DNA of 64,000 nucleotides from Streptosporangium nondiastaticum. GTDB taxonomy: Bacteria; Actinomycetota; Actinomycetes; Streptomycetales; Streptomycetaceae. Shown piece after piece: positions 51,448 through 62,224 of the stretch; position 1 is the first letter of the stretch, and each line of letters begins with the position of its first letter. The notes beneath the pieces are model-generated. The model searched no databases, was not told the DNA's origin, and saw nothing but the letters and a program-made list of their open reading frames with translations. The DNA lies in the NCBI RefSeq assembly GCF_003011965.1, contig NZ_PXWG01000012.1, forward strand, positions 1 to 64,000. Reading direction: 5' to 3'. Position numbers and translations under genes: made by a program.

Positions 51448-52236
51448 GTGACCACCGACATATCGCTGACGACGCTGCTCGTGCTCTGCCTCGCCGCGGC
51501 CGCGGCGGGGTGGGTCGACGCCGTGGTGGGCGGCGGCGGCCTCCTGCAGCTCCCCGCGCTGATGGTGGCCCTGCCGCACGTACCCGTCCCGCACGCCATC
51601 GGCACCAACAAGGCCGTCGCCATCTGCGGCACCGCGGCGGCCGCCGTCACCTACACCCGCCGCGCACCGGTCAACCGGCGCACCGCCCTGCGCATCGGCC
51701 TCGCCGCGCTCGGCGGCTCCTTCGCGGGGGCCTTCTTCGCCTCCGCCATCAGCAGCGCCGTCCTGCGCCCCCTGATCATGGCGATCCTGGTGGCCGTGCT
51801 GGCCTTCGTGCTGCTGCGCCCCTCCTTCGGCACGGGCGCGCTCCCCGACGCCGGGCCGGTCTCGCGCCGCCGCACCCTCGCCGCGATCGCCGTCGCGGGC
51901 CTCGGCATCGGCTTCTACGACGGCCTGATGGGCCCCGGCACCGGCACGTTCCTCGTGCTCGCCCTCGCCGCGATCCTGCACATGGACCTGGTGACGGCCT
52001 CCGGCACCTCCAAGATCGTCAACGTGTGCACCAACGTGGGCGCGCTCGTCACCTTCTCCTTCCAGCACGCCGTGATCTGGCAGATCGCCGCCCCCATGGC
52101 GCTGTTCAACCTCACCGGCGGCGCGCTGGGCGCCCGCATGGCCCTGAAGCGGGGCAGCGGCTTCGTCCGGGCGGTGCTCGTCGTGGTGGTCCTGTCACTG
52201 GTGTGCAAGCTGGGCTACGACCAGTGGGGCGGCTGA
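51448..52236 (+). CDS. TSUP-family sulfite/anion exporter (TauE/SafE)
   Basis: 262 residues, eight hydrophobic segments. The duplicated family motif is visible: AGWVDAVVGGGGLLQLPAL and later GFYDGLMGPGTGTFLVL. Family members export sulfite or organosulfur anions. GTG start seven bases after a TACGAT -10-like box, which suggests leaderless transcription. Divergent from the NirD-like gene. Confidence 0.88.
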   Translation: MTTDISLTTLLVLCLAAAAAGWVDAVVGGGGLLQLPALMVALPHVPVPHAIGTNKAVAICGTAAAAVTYTRRAPVNRRTALRIGLAALGGSFAGAFFASAISSAVLRPLIMAILVAVLAFVLLRPSFGTGALPDAGPVSRRRTLAAIAVAGLGIGFYDGLMGPGTGTFLVLALAAILHMDLVTASGTSKIVNVCTNVGALVTFSFQHAVIWQIAAPMALFNLTGGALGARMALKRGSGFVRAVLVVVVLSLVCKLGYDQWGG

Positions 52237-52398
52237 CCGCCCGGGCCGTCCGGCGTGCCTGAGCTGCGCAAAGGCGCGCGGCTGCCCCGAACGGCTGGCG
52301 CTTGCATAAGAAATCCCTTAAATAGGCCCGGCGCGAACCGGTGCGCCCGCGAATGGGGCTAGCCTGACCACTACCTTCCTGACGTGGTGGGGGTTCTC

Positions 52399-53331
52399 GT
52401 GCGTTTCTCCCGGTGGGGCCGGGCCCGGTGGGTCCGGGCCGTGCTCGCGGGGCTCTATGTCGTCACCCTCGCGGCGGCCGTGCCGCGCGGGGCCGGTGGC
52501 CACGGCCGGGAGGGCAGCTGGTCCAGCGAGGAGGCCCGGCGGTTCTGGGGCCCGACGCGGATGGAGCAGTCGGCGCGGGACGGGTCCGACGGCGAGAACG
52601 GCGACGCCGTGCCCGACGCGCAGCGCATCACCGGCAGCGCCCGCCACTTCGACGGGGTGCCGTCCGTGGGCATGCTCTTCTCCGTCGGCGAGGACATGCG
52701 CGACCACCACTGCACCGCCAGCGTGGTGCACAGCCCCAAAGGGAATCTGATCATCACGGCCGGGCACTGCTCCATCGGCGACGACGCCGCGTTCGTGCCC
52801 GACTACCGGGCCGGGGCGGGCAAGCAGCCGTACGGGGTGTGGCCCGTGGACCGCGTCTACGCCGACCCCCGCCGCAGCGACACGGGCGCGGGCTCCGACC
52901 TGGACTTCGCGTTCGCCACCGTCAAGGCCGACGGCCGAGGCCGCCAGATCGAGCGCGTCACCGGCGCCAACCGGCTGGTCCGCACGCCCGGCTACGTCAA
53001 CCGGGTCACCGTCATCGGCTACCCCGACGCGGACGACGACCCGGCCGACAAGGCCATCCGCTGCACCGCCATGACCGCCCGCCTCGAAGACCGCAACCAG
53101 CTGCGGATGCGCTGCGACGGCTTCGTCTCGGGCACCTCGGGCAGCCCGTGGCTCACGCACTTCGACGAGCGCACGCGCACCGGCGACCTCGTGGGCGTGC
53201 TGGGCGGCCTCAACGGCGGCGGCCCGGACGGCGACGAGAGCGCGCGGATCTCGTACAGCCCGGTCAACGACGACGAGATCTTCAAGCTCTATCTGGACGC
53301 CATAAACGACCGGCAGCCCGAGCGCGGCTAG
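52399..53331 (+). CDS. secreted trypsin-like serine protease
   Basis: 310 residues. Basic N-terminus and hydrophobic signal (AVLAGLYVVTLAAAV). Catalytic triad: His in ITAGHCS, Asp in SDLDFAF, Ser in SGTSGSPWL (S1 family, V8/glutamyl endopeptidase-like order). GTG start chosen for the GGTGGGGG site six bases upstream; GTG at 52384 is in frame. Its stop codon overlaps the stop of the next, convergent gene within the palindrome CTAG. Confidence 0.88.
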   Translation: MRFSRWGRARWVRAVLAGLYVVTLAAAVPRGAGGHGREGSWSSEEARRFWGPTRMEQSARDGSDGENGDAVPDAQRITGSARHFDGVPSVGMLFSVGEDMRDHHCTASVVHSPKGNLIITAGHCSIGDDAAFVPDYRAGAGKQPYGVWPVDRVYADPRRSDTGAGSDLDFAFATVKADGRGRQIERVTGANRLVRTPGYVNRVTVIGYPDADDDPADKAIRCTAMTARLEDRNQLRMRCDGFVSGTSGSPWLTHFDERTRTGDLVGVLGGLNGGGPDGDESARISYSPVNDDEIFKLYLDAINDRQPERG

Positions 53332-54026
53332 CGCGCCGGCTCGTCCGCCAGCGCCTGCTCGATGCCCGGCTCGTGCGGCCCCAGGAACCGCGGCCCGGGC
53401 CGCACGAGCGCGTCCAGCGCCGCCTTCCCCGACGCGAACACCTCCCGCGCACCCCCCGCGTACCAGGTCACGTCGTGCTTGGCGGCCACCCCTACCCCGT
53501 ACGCGTCGATCCCCGCCGCCCCGCACAGCGCCAGCGCCCGCCGGACGTGGAAGCCCTGCGTGATGAGCACCGCCTTCTTCACGCCGAAGACGCGCACGGC
53601 GCGCGTGCACGAGTCCCACGTGTCGAAGCCCGCGTAGTCGGTCACGACGCGGTCCTCCGGGACCCCGCGCTCCGTCAGATACGCCCGCATCGCGTCCGGC
53701 TCGTCGTACTCCTCGCGGCTGTTGTCGCCGGTGACCAGCACCACCCGGACCTTGCCCGCCCGGTACAGCTCGACCGCCGCGTCGAGGCGGTGCGCCAGAT
53801 ACGGGGACGGCTTGCCGTCCCACAGGCCCGCGCCGAAGACCATGGCGACCGGGGCGGCAGGCACGTCCCGGGCGGTCCGCATCCGCGGCTCCGCCGCCGC
53901 GTACACCCACGTCGCCGGCAGCAGCCCGAGCACGCAGCCGACCACGGCGGCCCACAGCAGCCGCCGTCGCTCCCGACGCGTCCGCGGCAGCCGTACCCGC
54001 ATCCGCAGCACGCGGCCCCGCATCAT
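53328..54026 (-). CDS. SanA/YdcF-family membrane protein (DUF218)
   Basis: 232 residues. One N-terminal membrane segment after an Arg-rich stretch, then an extracytoplasmic DUF218 domain: [49 protein letters not shown]. SanA-type proteins affect envelope barrier function and vancomycin sensitivity in enterobacteria; role here is unknown. ATG chosen because GGGGAGG lies nine bases upstream; in-frame GTG at 54035 and ATG at 54023 are alternatives. Confidence 0.88.
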   Translation of the reverse strand: MMRGRVLRMRVRLPRTRRERRRLLWAAVVGCVLGLLPATWVYAAAEPRMRTARDVPAAPVAMVFGAGLWDGKPSPYLAHRLDAAVELYRAGKVRVVLVTGDNSREEYDEPDAMRAYLTERGVPEDRVVTDYAGFDTWDSCTRAVRVFGVKKAVLITQGFHVRRALALCGAAGIDAYGVGVAAKHDVTWYAGGAREVFASGKAALDALVRPGPRFLGPHEPGIEQALADEPAR

Positions 54027-54187
54027 GTCGATCACCCTCCCCGTCGACCGGTAAGAACGCGCCGGACACCCGGCCGGTTCCCGGCTCCCGCAGCTCAGGG
54101 ACGTGCGCTCCGCGCCGCGTCCGGAACCGTGACCCGCGGCCGTCCGCGCCGTCGCTGCTGTCAGACCCGGCGGTTACCGTCAGGAGT

Positions 54188-55516
54188 ATGAACGGAACGG
54201 CACGCACCGCGGGCGAGCGCCCCCCCATCGCCGGATACGACGAGCAGGACCTGGAGCGCTGGGCCCCCGAGCCCGACAAACGCCCGGGGCGCACCGCCTT
54301 CCAGCGCGACCGGGCCCGCGTGCTGCACTCCGCCGCCCTGCGCCGGCTCGCCGGCAAGACCCAGGTCGTCACGCCCGGCGTCAGCTCCCAGGCCTGGGAC
54401 GCCAGCCCCCGCACCCGCCTCACCCACTCCCTGGAGTGCGCCCAGGTCGGCCGGGAGCTCGGCGCGGCCCTCGGCTGCGACCCCGACCTCGTCGAGGCCG
54501 CCTGCCTCGCGCACGACCTCGGCCACCCCCCGTTCGGCCACAACGGCGAGGAGGCGCTCAACGAAGTCGCGGGCCTGTGCGGCGGATTCGAGGGCAACGC
54601 CCAGTCCCTGCGCCTGCTCACCCGCCTCGAACCCAAGCGGTTCGTGCCCGCGGGCGACGGCAGCGGCGAGCTCGTCAGCGTCGGCCTCAACCTCACCCGG
54701 GCCGCCCTCGACGCCGCCACCAAGTACCCCTGGCCGCGCGGCGGCCACCCCACCGACCCGGCCTCCCGCAAGTTCGGCGTCTACGCGGACGACCTGCCCG
54801 TCTTCACCTGGCTGCGGCAGGGCGCCCCCGAGGGGCGGCAGAGCTTCGAGGCCCAGGTCATGGACTGGGCCGACGACGTCGCCTACTCCGTCCACGACGT
54901 CGAGGACGGCCTGCACGCCGGCCACCTCGACCCCAACGCGCTGCTCGCCGCCCCCGAGCGGCAGGACGTCTTCGCCGTCGCCGCCGGCCGCTACGCCCCC
55001 GGCGCCGCGCCCGACGAGCTCGCCGAGGCCCTCGACCGGCTCCTGGAGCAGGAGTGGTGGCCGCACGGCTACGACGGCTCGGCCGTGGCCCAGGCCCGCC
55101 TCAAGGACGCCACCAGCCAGCTCATCGGCCGCTTCTGCCTGGCCGCCGAGACCGCCACCCGCGCCGCCCACGGCCCCGGCCGGCTCACCCGCTACGGCGC
55201 CGAGCTCGTCGTCCCCCGCGAAACCCGTCTCGAATGCGCCGTCTTGAAGGCCGTCGCCGACCGCTACGTGATGCAGCGCGAGGACCAGGAGAAGCTCCGC
55301 GCCGAGCAGCGCGTCGTCATCGCCGAGCTCGCCGCGGCCCTGGCCGCCCGCGCCCCCGACGGCCTCGACCCGCAGTTCCGCACCCTCTACGCCGCCGCCA
55401 CGGACGACGCCGGCCGCCAGCGCGCCGTCGTCGACCAGATCGCCGCCCTGACCGATGTCTCCGCGCGCTCCCTGCTCGCCCGCCTCACCGAAGGGCGCCG
55501 TGTGTCAGAAGGGTGA
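54188..55516 (+). CDS. dgt: deoxyguanosinetriphosphate triphosphohydrolase
   Basis: 442 residues. HD-domain metal residues in [11 protein letters not shown] and [18 protein letters not shown], and [13 protein letters not shown] further on. Hydrolyses dGTP to deoxyguanosine and triphosphate. From memory it commonly sits upstream of dnaG in actinomycetes, as here. No strong ribosome site. Confidence 0.94.
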   Translation: MNGTARTAGERPPIAGYDEQDLERWAPEPDKRPGRTAFQRDRARVLHSAALRRLAGKTQVVTPGVSSQAWDASPRTRLTHSLECAQVGRELGAALGCDPDLVEAACLAHDLGHPPFGHNGEEALNEVAGLCGGFEGNAQSLRLLTRLEPKRFVPAGDGSGELVSVGLNLTRAALDAATKYPWPRGGHPTDPASRKFGVYADDLPVFTWLRQGAPEGRQSFEAQVMDWADDVAYSVHDVEDGLHAGHLDPNALLAAPERQDVFAVAAGRYAPGAAPDELAEALDRLLEQEWWPHGYDGSAVAQARLKDATSQLIGRFCLAAETATRAAHGPGRLTRYGAELVVPRETRLECAVLKAVADRYVMQREDQEKLRAEQRVVIAELAAALAARAPDGLDPQFRTLYAAATDDAGRQRAVVDQIAALTDVSARSLLARLTEGRRVSEG

Positions 55517-55695
55517 CCGAATGTCCACAGGATCCGAGGACTTCCCCCACACCTTGCGGGTACTGACCCGTCCGGGGTAGTCCCTCTTCCGGCGGCGGGC
55601 CCCGTGCGGCAACCTCTGCACGGGCCGATTCCGGCCGGGGGCGGTTCACCGCAGACGCACTGCAGACGCAGCGCGTGGCAGCGAGGAGGCAGCAA

Positions 55696-56973
55696 GTGGT
55701 CGACGCGAACCAGACGTTCGTCATCGTCGGAGGGGGCCTGGCCGGGGCGAAGGCCGCGGAGACCCTCCGCGCGGAGGGCTTCACCGGCCGGGTGATCCTC
55801 ATCTGCGACGAGCGCGAACACCCCTACGAGCGCCCGCCGCTCTCCAAGGGCTACCTCACGGGCAAGGAGGACCGCGACAGCGTCTTCGTCCACGAACCCG
55901 CCTGGTACGCCCAGGCCGACATCGAGCTGCACCTCGGCCAGCCCGCCGTCCACCTCGACCGCGCGAACCGCTCCGTCCGCCTCGGCGACGGCACCCGCGT
56001 CCACTACGACAAGCTGCTGCTCGCCACCGGCGCCGAGCCCCGCCGCCTCGACATCCCCGGCACCGGCCTCGCCGGCGTCCACCACCTGCGCCGCCTCGCC
56101 CACGCCGAGCGGCTGCGCGGCGTCCTCGCCTCCCTCGGCCGCGACAACGGCCACCTCGTCATCGCCGGCGCGGGCTGGATCGGCCTCGAAGTGGCCGCCG
56201 CCGCCCGTTCCTACGGTGCCGAGGTGACCGTCGTCGAGCCCGAGCCCACGCCGCTGCACCCCGTCCTCGGCCCCGAGCTCGGCCAGCTCTTCACCGACCT
56301 GCACAGCGAGCACGGCGTCCGCTTCCACTTCGGCGCCCGCCTCACCGAGATCACCGGCCAGGACGGCATGGTGCTGGCCGCCCGCACCGACGACGGCGAG
56401 GAGCACCCCGCCCACGCCGTCCTCGCCGCCATCGGCGCCGCCCCCCGCACCGCCCTCGCCGAGGCCGCCGGCCTCGCCCTCGTCGACCGCGCCGACGGCG
56501 GCGGCATCGCCGTCGACGCCTCCCTGCGCACCTCCGACCCCGAGATCTACGCCGCGGGCGACGTCGCCGCGGCCGAGCACCCGGGCCTGGGCACGAGGCT
56601 CCGCGTCGAGCACTGGGCCAACGCCCTCCACACCGGCCCCGCCGCCGCCCGCGCCATGCTCGGCCAGGAGGTCGCCTACGACCGCGTGCCCTACTTCTTC
56701 TCCGACCAGTACGACATCGGCCTGGAGTACTCCGGCTACGCCCCGCCCGGCTCCTACGACCAGGTCGTCTGCCGCGGCGACGTCGGCAAGCGCGAGTTCA
56801 TCGCCTTCTGGCTCGCCGAAGGGCGCCTCCTCGCCGGGATGAACGTCAATGTGTGGGATGTCACGGAGAACATCCAGAAGCTCATCCGCTCCGGCGCCCC
56901 CCTGGACCCCGAGGCCCTCGCCGACCCCGCCGTCCCCCTCGACGCCCTGCTGCCCAGCCCGGCACAGTCCTGA
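55696..56973 (+). CDS. FAD-dependent ferredoxin reductase-type oxidoreductase
   Basis: 425 residues. FAD motif FVIVGGGLAGAKAAETL, NAD motif IAGAGWIGLEVAAAA, and IYAAGDVAA near residue 290. The C-terminal domain (YFFSDQYDIGLEYSGYA) is the reductase C-terminal type found in BphA4/rubredoxin reductase-like enzymes. GTG with GAGGAGG seven bases upstream. Redox partner not encoded nearby. Confidence 0.92.
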   Translation: MVDANQTFVIVGGGLAGAKAAETLRAEGFTGRVILICDEREHPYERPPLSKGYLTGKEDRDSVFVHEPAWYAQADIELHLGQPAVHLDRANRSVRLGDGTRVHYDKLLLATGAEPRRLDIPGTGLAGVHHLRRLAHAERLRGVLASLGRDNGHLVIAGAGWIGLEVAAAARSYGAEVTVVEPEPTPLHPVLGPELGQLFTDLHSEHGVRFHFGARLTEITGQDGMVLAARTDDGEEHPAHAVLAAIGAAPRTALAEAAGLALVDRADGGGIAVDASLRTSDPEIYAAGDVAAAEHPGLGTRLRVEHWANALHTGPAAARAMLGQEVAYDRVPYFFSDQYDIGLEYSGYAPPGSYDQVVCRGDVGKREFIAFWLAEGRLLAGMNVNVWDVTENIQKLIRSGAPLDPEALADPAVPLDALLPSPAQS

Positions 56974-57012
56974 CCGGTCCGTGCCGCCGCCCCCCGCCCG
57001 TAGAATTCACGC

Positions 57013-58911
57013 GTGGCAGGACGGATCAACGATGACGACGTGAAGGCGGTGCGGGACGCGGTCCCGATCGACGCCGTCGTGTCCGAGTACCTCCAGCTGC
57101 GCAACGCGGGCGGCGGCAACCTCAAGGGCCTGTGCCCCTTCCACGACGAGAAGTCCCCGTCCTTCCAGGTCAGCCCGGCCAAGGGGCTCTTCTACTGCTT
57201 CGGCTGCCAGGAGGGCGGGGACACCGTCGACTTCGTCATGAAGATCGACCACCTCTCCTTCGCCGAAACGATCGAGCGGCTGGCCGCCCAGGCCGGCATC
57301 ACCCTGCGCTACGAGGAGGGCGGCTACACCCCCGGCCGCCAGCAGGGCGAGCGCATCCGCCTCGTCGAGGCCCACAAGCACGCCGCGAAGTTCTACGCCG
57401 AGCAGCTCGGCAGCCCCGAGGCGGAGATCGGCCGGCAGTTCCTCGCGAGCCGCGGCTTCGGCCAGGACGCCGCCGAGCACTTCGGCGTCGGCTACAGCCC
57501 CGCCGGCTGGGACCATCTCACCCGCTTCCTGCGCGGCAAGGGCTTCAGCGACAAGGAGCTGATCCTCTCCGGCCTCGCCCAGGAGAGCCGCGGCGGCCGC
57601 CCCATCGACCGCTTCCGCGGCCGCCTGATGTGGCCCATCCGCGACATCACCGGCGAGGTCGTCGGCTTCGGCGCGCGCAAGCTCCGCGACGACGACAACG
57701 GCCCCAAGTACCTCAACACCCCCGAGACGCCCCTCTACCGCAAGTCGCAGGTCCTCTACGGCATCGACCTCGCGAAGAAGGACATCGCCAAGACCAGCCG
57801 CGCCGTCGTCGTCGAGGGCTACACCGACGTCATGGCCTGCCACCTGGCCGGCGTCACCACCGCCATCGCCACCTGCGGCACCGCCTTCGCCGGCGACCAC
57901 ATCAAGATCCTCCGCCGGCTGCTGATGGACAACTCCGGCGCCGAGGTCGTCTTCACCTTCGACGGCGACGCCGCCGGCCAGAAGGCCGCCCTGCGCGCCT
58001 TCGAGGACGACCAGAAGTTCGCCGCCGAGACCTCCATCGCCATCACCCCCGGCGGCATGGACCCCTGCGAGCTGCGCCTCGCCGAGGGCGACGCCGCGGT
58101 CCAGGCGCTCGTGGACTCCCGCACCCCGCTGTTCGCCTTCGCCATCCGCCACGTCGTCGGCCGGCACAACCTGGACACCGCCGAGGGGCGCGCCGCCGCG
58201 CTCGAAGCGGCCGCGCCCATCGTCTCCAACATCAAGAACAGCTCCATCCAGCACGAGTACGCGGTCCAGCTCGCCGGCATGCTCGGCATCCTCGACACCC
58301 AGTTCGTCGTCCGCCGCGTCGGCCAGCTCGCCAAGTGGGCCCGCGACCGCGGCCAGCAGCCGGCTCCGGGCCGCGGCCGGGCCGCGGCGCCCCCCGCCCC
58401 CGCGGCGCCGCAGGAGCCCGTGCGGCGCGGCCCCGCGCTCAACCTGCGCAGCCCCGTCGCGCTCACCGAGCGCGAGCTGCTCAAGCTCGCCCTGCAGCGG
58501 CCCGAGCTCGTCGCCCCCGCCTTCGACGCCTACGGCGAGGACGAGTTCACGGCCGCGCCCTACGTGGCCGTGCGCCGCGCCATCGAGGAGGCCGGCGGCG
58601 TCACCGGCGCCCCCGCCGACTACCTCACCCGCGTCCGCGACGCCGCCCCCGACGACACCGTCCGGGCGATGATCACGGAGCTGGCCGTCGAGGCGATCCG
58701 GCACAAGAACGTGGACGAGGTCTACGCGGGAATACAGCTCGTCCAGGTCCGGCTGCGCGCCGTCGAACGCCGCATCCAGGAGGTCCAGGGCAGCCTGATC
58801 CGCCTGGGCAGCCGGCCGGACCCCGAGCACCTGGCCGCCGTGCAGAACGAACTGTGGGTCCTGGAGCAGTACGCCCGCTCCCTGAAGGACCGCGGGGCGG
58901 CGGCGCTGTAG
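57013..58911 (+). CDS. dnaG: DNA primase DnaG
   Basis: 632 residues. Zinc-binding Cys41, His44, Cys62, Cys65; RNA polymerase/TOPRIM core with VVVEGYTDVMA and TFDGDAAGQ; a Pro/Ala linker around residue 455-480, then the C-terminal helicase-binding domain. Synthesises replication primers. GTG start. It lies 39 bases after the reductase, possibly in one transcript. Confidence 0.95.
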   Translation: MAGRINDDDVKAVRDAVPIDAVVSEYLQLRNAGGGNLKGLCPFHDEKSPSFQVSPAKGLFYCFGCQEGGDTVDFVMKIDHLSFAETIERLAAQAGITLRYEEGGYTPGRQQGERIRLVEAHKHAAKFYAEQLGSPEAEIGRQFLASRGFGQDAAEHFGVGYSPAGWDHLTRFLRGKGFSDKELILSGLAQESRGGRPIDRFRGRLMWPIRDITGEVVGFGARKLRDDDNGPKYLNTPETPLYRKSQVLYGIDLAKKDIAKTSRAVVVEGYTDVMACHLAGVTTAIATCGTAFAGDHIKILRRLLMDNSGAEVVFTFDGDAAGQKAALRAFEDDQKFAAETSIAITPGGMDPCELRLAEGDAAVQALVDSRTPLFAFAIRHVVGRHNLDTAEGRAAALEAAAPIVSNIKNSSIQHEYAVQLAGMLGILDTQFVVRRVGQLAKWARDRGQQPAPGRGRAAAPPAPAAPQEPVRRGPALNLRSPVALTERELLKLALQRPELVAPAFDAYGEDEFTAAPYVAVRRAIEEAGGVTGAPADYLTRVRDAAPDDTVRAMITELAVEAIRHKNVDEVYAGIQLVQVRLRAVERRIQEVQGSLIRLGSRPDPEHLAAVQNELWVLEQYARSLKDRGAAAL

Positions 58912-59410
58912 GGCCCGCCCTGAGGGGGGCCCGGGCCCGGCGCCGGGAACCGGCGGGTGAAGGGCGCGCGCCCTTCAACTCCGCCGCGACGGCGAGGGAC
59001 CCCCACAGAGTGGTCCGGCGGTGCCAAGCCGCCCAGCAGCTTCGTCCGGCACCGCCGGTCCGCGCCGTATCGGCTGATCGCCGCGGCGGCGGATCCGAGG
59101 GAGCGGTGCTCCGGGAGCGTCGGGCCCGGTCCTGCCGGCCCACCGCCGCGGAAGCGGAGGTCGTAACCCCCGGTCACGGAACGGACTCAGAAAGTGCCCG
59201 CAAGCCCCTCGTGGCGGGCCCGCGTCGTACCCCACACTGGTGGGCGGTGCCTGAGTCCTCGGACGCGGCAGGCCCGGCCGCTCGGACCCGGAACTCGGAA
59301 CCCTTCGCGAAGCCGCTCCTGATCCCCGGGACGGCCGGCGGCCAGGCCGCTGCCGCCCCTCCGGCGCATGCCGCCCCGAACCGGCAGCGATCACCTTGGA
59401 GGTCGCCCCC
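58912..59410. other. intergenic region with dnaG terminator and dispersed repeat
   Basis: No gene supported. The palindrome TGAAGGGCGCGCGCCCTTCA (58958-58977) probably ends the dnaG transcript. It is followed by CCGCCG and ACCCCCAC...GGTCCGGCGGTGCC, the same arrangement as the units at 31677-32182. The promoter of the sigma factor gene must lie in the right half; I see no convincing boxes. Confidence 0.6.
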
Positions 59411-60610
59411 GTGCAGACCCGGACCCCGACCAGGCCCCAGCCACGGCCCCCGGCAGCAGCCCCGGCCCCGGGCGTGCCCCGGCAGCCCGCCGCTCCGCAG
59501 GCCGAGAGCCTCCCCGACGAGCCGCTCCTGCCGGATCCGGCCGCGAGCCGGGCAGCGGAATCCGAAGCCGAGAACGAGAACGAGAACGAGGCCGAGACCG
59601 AAGCCGCGTCCGAGGCCGCCGAAGCCGCCGCCGAGGCCGAACCCGAGGCCGAATCGGAGGCCCCCCGGGCCGACTCCGTACGCCCCGACACCGGCGGCGG
59701 CCCCTCCTCCGACCTCTTCCGGCAGTACCTGCGCGAGATCGGCCGCATCCCGCTGCTCTCCGCCGCAGAGGAGGTCGAGCTGGCCCGCTGCGTGGAGGCC
59801 GGCCTGTTCGCCGAGGAGAAGCTCGCCGGCGCCCCGGACCTGGACTCCCAGCTCGCCCTCGACCTGGACCGCCTGGTCGTCCTCGGCCGGATGGCCAAAC
59901 GGCGCCTGATCGAGGCCAACCTGCGCCTCGTCGTCTCCGTCGCCAAGCGCTACATCGGCCGCGGCCTGACCATGCTGGACCTCGTCCAGGAGGGCAACCT
60001 GGGCCTGATCCGGGCCGTGGAGAAGTTCGACTACGCCCGCGGCTACAAGTTCTCCACGTACGCGACGTGGTGGATCCGCCAGGCCATGTCGCGGGCCCTC
60101 GCGGACCAGGCCCGCACGATCCGCGTGCCGGTGCACGTCGTCGAGCTGATCAACCGTGTGGTGCGCGTCCAGCGCCGCATGCTCCAGGAGCGCGGCTACG
60201 AGCCCACGGCCGACGAGGTCGCCGCCCACCTCGACCTCACCCAGGAGCGGGTCAGCGAGGTGCTGCGGCTGGCCCAGGAGCCCGTCTCGCTGCACGCGCC
60301 CGTCGGCGAGGAGGACGACGTCGCCCTCGGCGACCTGATCGAGGACGGCGACGCGGCCTCCCCCGTGGAGTCGGCCGCGTTCCTGCTGCTGCGGGAGCAC
60401 CTGGAGGCCGTCCTGTCGACGCTCGGGGAGCGCGAGCGCAAGGTCGTGCAGCTGCGCTACGGGCTGGTCGACGGCCGCCCCCGCACGCTGGAGGAGATCG
60501 GCCGCATCTTCGGCGTGACCCGCGAGCGGATCCGCCAGATCGAGTCCAAGACCCTCAACAAGCTCCGCGACCACGCGTTCGCCGACCAGCTGCGCGGCTA
60601 CCTCGACTGA
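59411..60610 (+). CDS. hrdA: group 2 sigma-70 factor, HrdA-like
   Basis: 399 residues. Region 1.2 ([17 protein letters not shown]), 2.1-2.4 ([49 protein letters not shown]), 3, and 4.2 ([21 protein letters not shown]). The first 100 residues are a low-complexity Pro/Ala then Glu/Asn/Ala stretch. Region 2.4 is close to that of the main sigma factor, so promoter preference is probably similar. GTG with GGAGGT upstream. HrdA is suggested from the dnaG neighbourhood by memory; it could be another Hrd paralogue. Confidence 0.88.
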   Translation: MQTRTPTRPQPRPPAAAPAPGVPRQPAAPQAESLPDEPLLPDPAASRAAESEAENENENEAETEAASEAAEAAAEAEPEAESEAPRADSVRPDTGGGPSSDLFRQYLREIGRIPLLSAAEEVELARCVEAGLFAEEKLAGAPDLDSQLALDLDRLVVLGRMAKRRLIEANLRLVVSVAKRYIGRGLTMLDLVQEGNLGLIRAVEKFDYARGYKFSTYATWWIRQAMSRALADQARTIRVPVHVVELINRVVRVQRRMLQERGYEPTADEVAAHLDLTQERVSEVLRLAQEPVSLHAPVGEEDDVALGDLIEDGDAASPVESAAFLLLREHLEAVLSTLGERERKVVQLRYGLVDGRPRTLEEIGRIFGVTRERIRQIESKTLNKLRDHAFADQLRGYLD

Positions 60611-60660
60611 CCCGGCGGGCCCGGCTGATCCGGCGGGCCCGACTGATGGCGGGCCGGGGC
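60607..60660 (+). repeat. three 18-bp tandem repeats starting at the sigma factor stop
   Basis: Units CTGACCCGGCGGGCCCGG, CTGATCCGGCGGGCCCGA and a degenerate CTGATGGCGGGCCGGGGC. The first unit contains the TGA stop. It lies just before the convergent xylulokinase stop, and each unit can form a small GC hairpin. Confidence 0.8.
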
Positions 60661-60664
60661 CGGG

Positions 60665-62092
60665 CTAGCCGGCCTGGAACGCCCCCGGGTGCGTCTGCTC
60701 GCGCACGGCGGCGTACTGCTGCCGCACCGCCTGCCCCACGGCGAGGTCCTCCCCGGGGTCGAACGCCTGACCGGCGGCCGCGGGCCACATGGGCGGCTCG
60801 TGGGGCGCCAGCCCCCCTTGCTGGACGCCCAGCGCCCAGGCGGCCTGCCGGGCCGCGCCCAGGGCCGCGTAGTCCGCGGGCTGCGGCACGACGACCTGCG
60901 TGCCGAACAGCGCCGGCGCGATCACCTGCACGGCGGGCAGCTCCGCCGCGGGCCCCAGCAGGAACACCCGCCGCACCTGCACCCCGCGCGTGCGCAGCAC
61001 GTCAAGGGCGTCCGTGAGCCCGCACAGCATGCCCTCGAACGCGGCCCGCGCCAGGTGCTCGCGCTTCATGCTCTCGCGCCGCAGCCCCGCGAGGGTGCCC
61101 GCCGTGTGCGGCAGGTGGGGGGTCCGCTCGCCCTCCAGGTACGGCAGCATCACGAGCCCGTACGAGCCGGGGGAGGACTGCAGGGCCAGCTCGGACAGGC
61201 CGGGCAGGTCCGTGCCCAGCAGCTCGGCCGTGCCGCGCAGCACCCGTACGGCGTTGAGGGTGTGCACCACGGGCAGGTGCATGCCGGTCGCGTCGGCGAG
61301 GGACGTGATCGTCCCGGTGTCGTCGACGAGCGCCTCGTGGTGCACGGCGAACACCGAGCCCGAGGCCCCGAGCGAGATCACCGCGTCGCCCGGCCCCACG
61401 CCCAGCCCGAAGGCGGCGGCCATGGTCTCGCCCGTGCCCGCGGAGATCAGCAGCCCTTCGGGGGTGTGCCCGGCGGGCTCGGCGGGCGCGAGCACGTCGG
61501 GGAGCACCGCCTGGCGGCCCAGGGCGAGTTCCACCAGGTCCGGCCGCCAGGAGCCGGTCGCGGCCGACCACAGGCCGGTGCCGGAGGCGTCGCCGCGGTC
61601 GGTCGTGCGCCGCAGCGGACGGCCCAGGAGCTGCCACACGAGCCAGTCGTGGGGCTGCAGCAGGGCGGCGATGCGCTGGGCGGACTCGGGCTCGTTGCGG
61701 GCGAGCCAGCGCAGCTTGGCGACCATGTGGCCGGGCTGCGGCACGGAGCCGACGGCCTGCGCCCACGCGGCCCGGCCGCCGAGCGCGTCGGTCAGGTCGG
61801 CGGCGGAGGGCTGCATCCGCTTGTCGTTGCCGAGCATCGCGGGCCGTACGAGCACCCCGCCGGCGTCCAGCGCGAGCAGGCCGTTCTGCTGCGCGGACAC
61901 CCCGATGGCCTGGACGCCCTCCAGGAGCCCGCCGGCGGCGGCCTCGCCCAGGGAGATCAGCCAGGCCTGGGGGTCGCCTTCGGTGTGCGGATGGGGGGCG
62001 TACCCCTGCCGGAGAACGGCACCCGTGTCCGCATCGCAGACGACGATCCGTGTGCTCTCGGTGGAACTGTCCAAGCCCGCGACTATGCCCAT
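60665..62092 (-). CDS. xylB: FGGY-family xylulokinase
   Basis: 475 residues. ASKHA fold with phosphate motif VAGLDSSTESTRIVV, IGVSAQQNGLLAL and ISLGASGSVFA; Asp base in GDASGTG. The pattern fits xylulokinase (D-xylulose + ATP); no isomerase gene is adjacent. ATG at the visible start. It converges with the sigma factor gene. Confidence 0.88.
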   Translation of the reverse strand: MGIVAGLDSSTESTRIVVCDADTGAVLRQGYAPHPHTEGDPQAWLISLGEAAAGGLLEGVQAIGVSAQQNGLLALDAGGVLVRPAMLGNDKRMQPSAADLTDALGGRAAWAQAVGSVPQPGHMVAKLRWLARNEPESAQRIAALLQPHDWLVWQLLGRPLRRTTDRGDASGTGLWSAATGSWRPDLVELALGRQAVLPDVLAPAEPAGHTPEGLLISAGTGETMAAAFGLGVGPGDAVISLGASGSVFAVHHEALVDDTGTITSLADATGMHLPVVHTLNAVRVLRGTAELLGTDLPGLSELALQSSPGSYGLVMLPYLEGERTPHLPHTAGTLAGLRRESMKREHLARAAFEGMLCGLTDALDVLRTRGVQVRRVFLLGPAAELPAVQVIAPALFGTQVVVPQPADYAALGAARQAAWALGVQQGGLAPHEPPMWPAAAGQAFDPGEDLAVGQAVRQQYAAVREQTHPGAFQAG

Positions 62093-62224
62093 GCCGAGAT
62101 GATGCCAAACCCCGGGGCATGCTCCGTGCCCCGGAGGGGTGTTAGCCCGTCGGCCGGCGCACCGGGTCAGGAGTGAACCGCCGGGACGGGTGTGACCGCG
62201 GCAGGGGCGGGCGGAACAGCCCGG

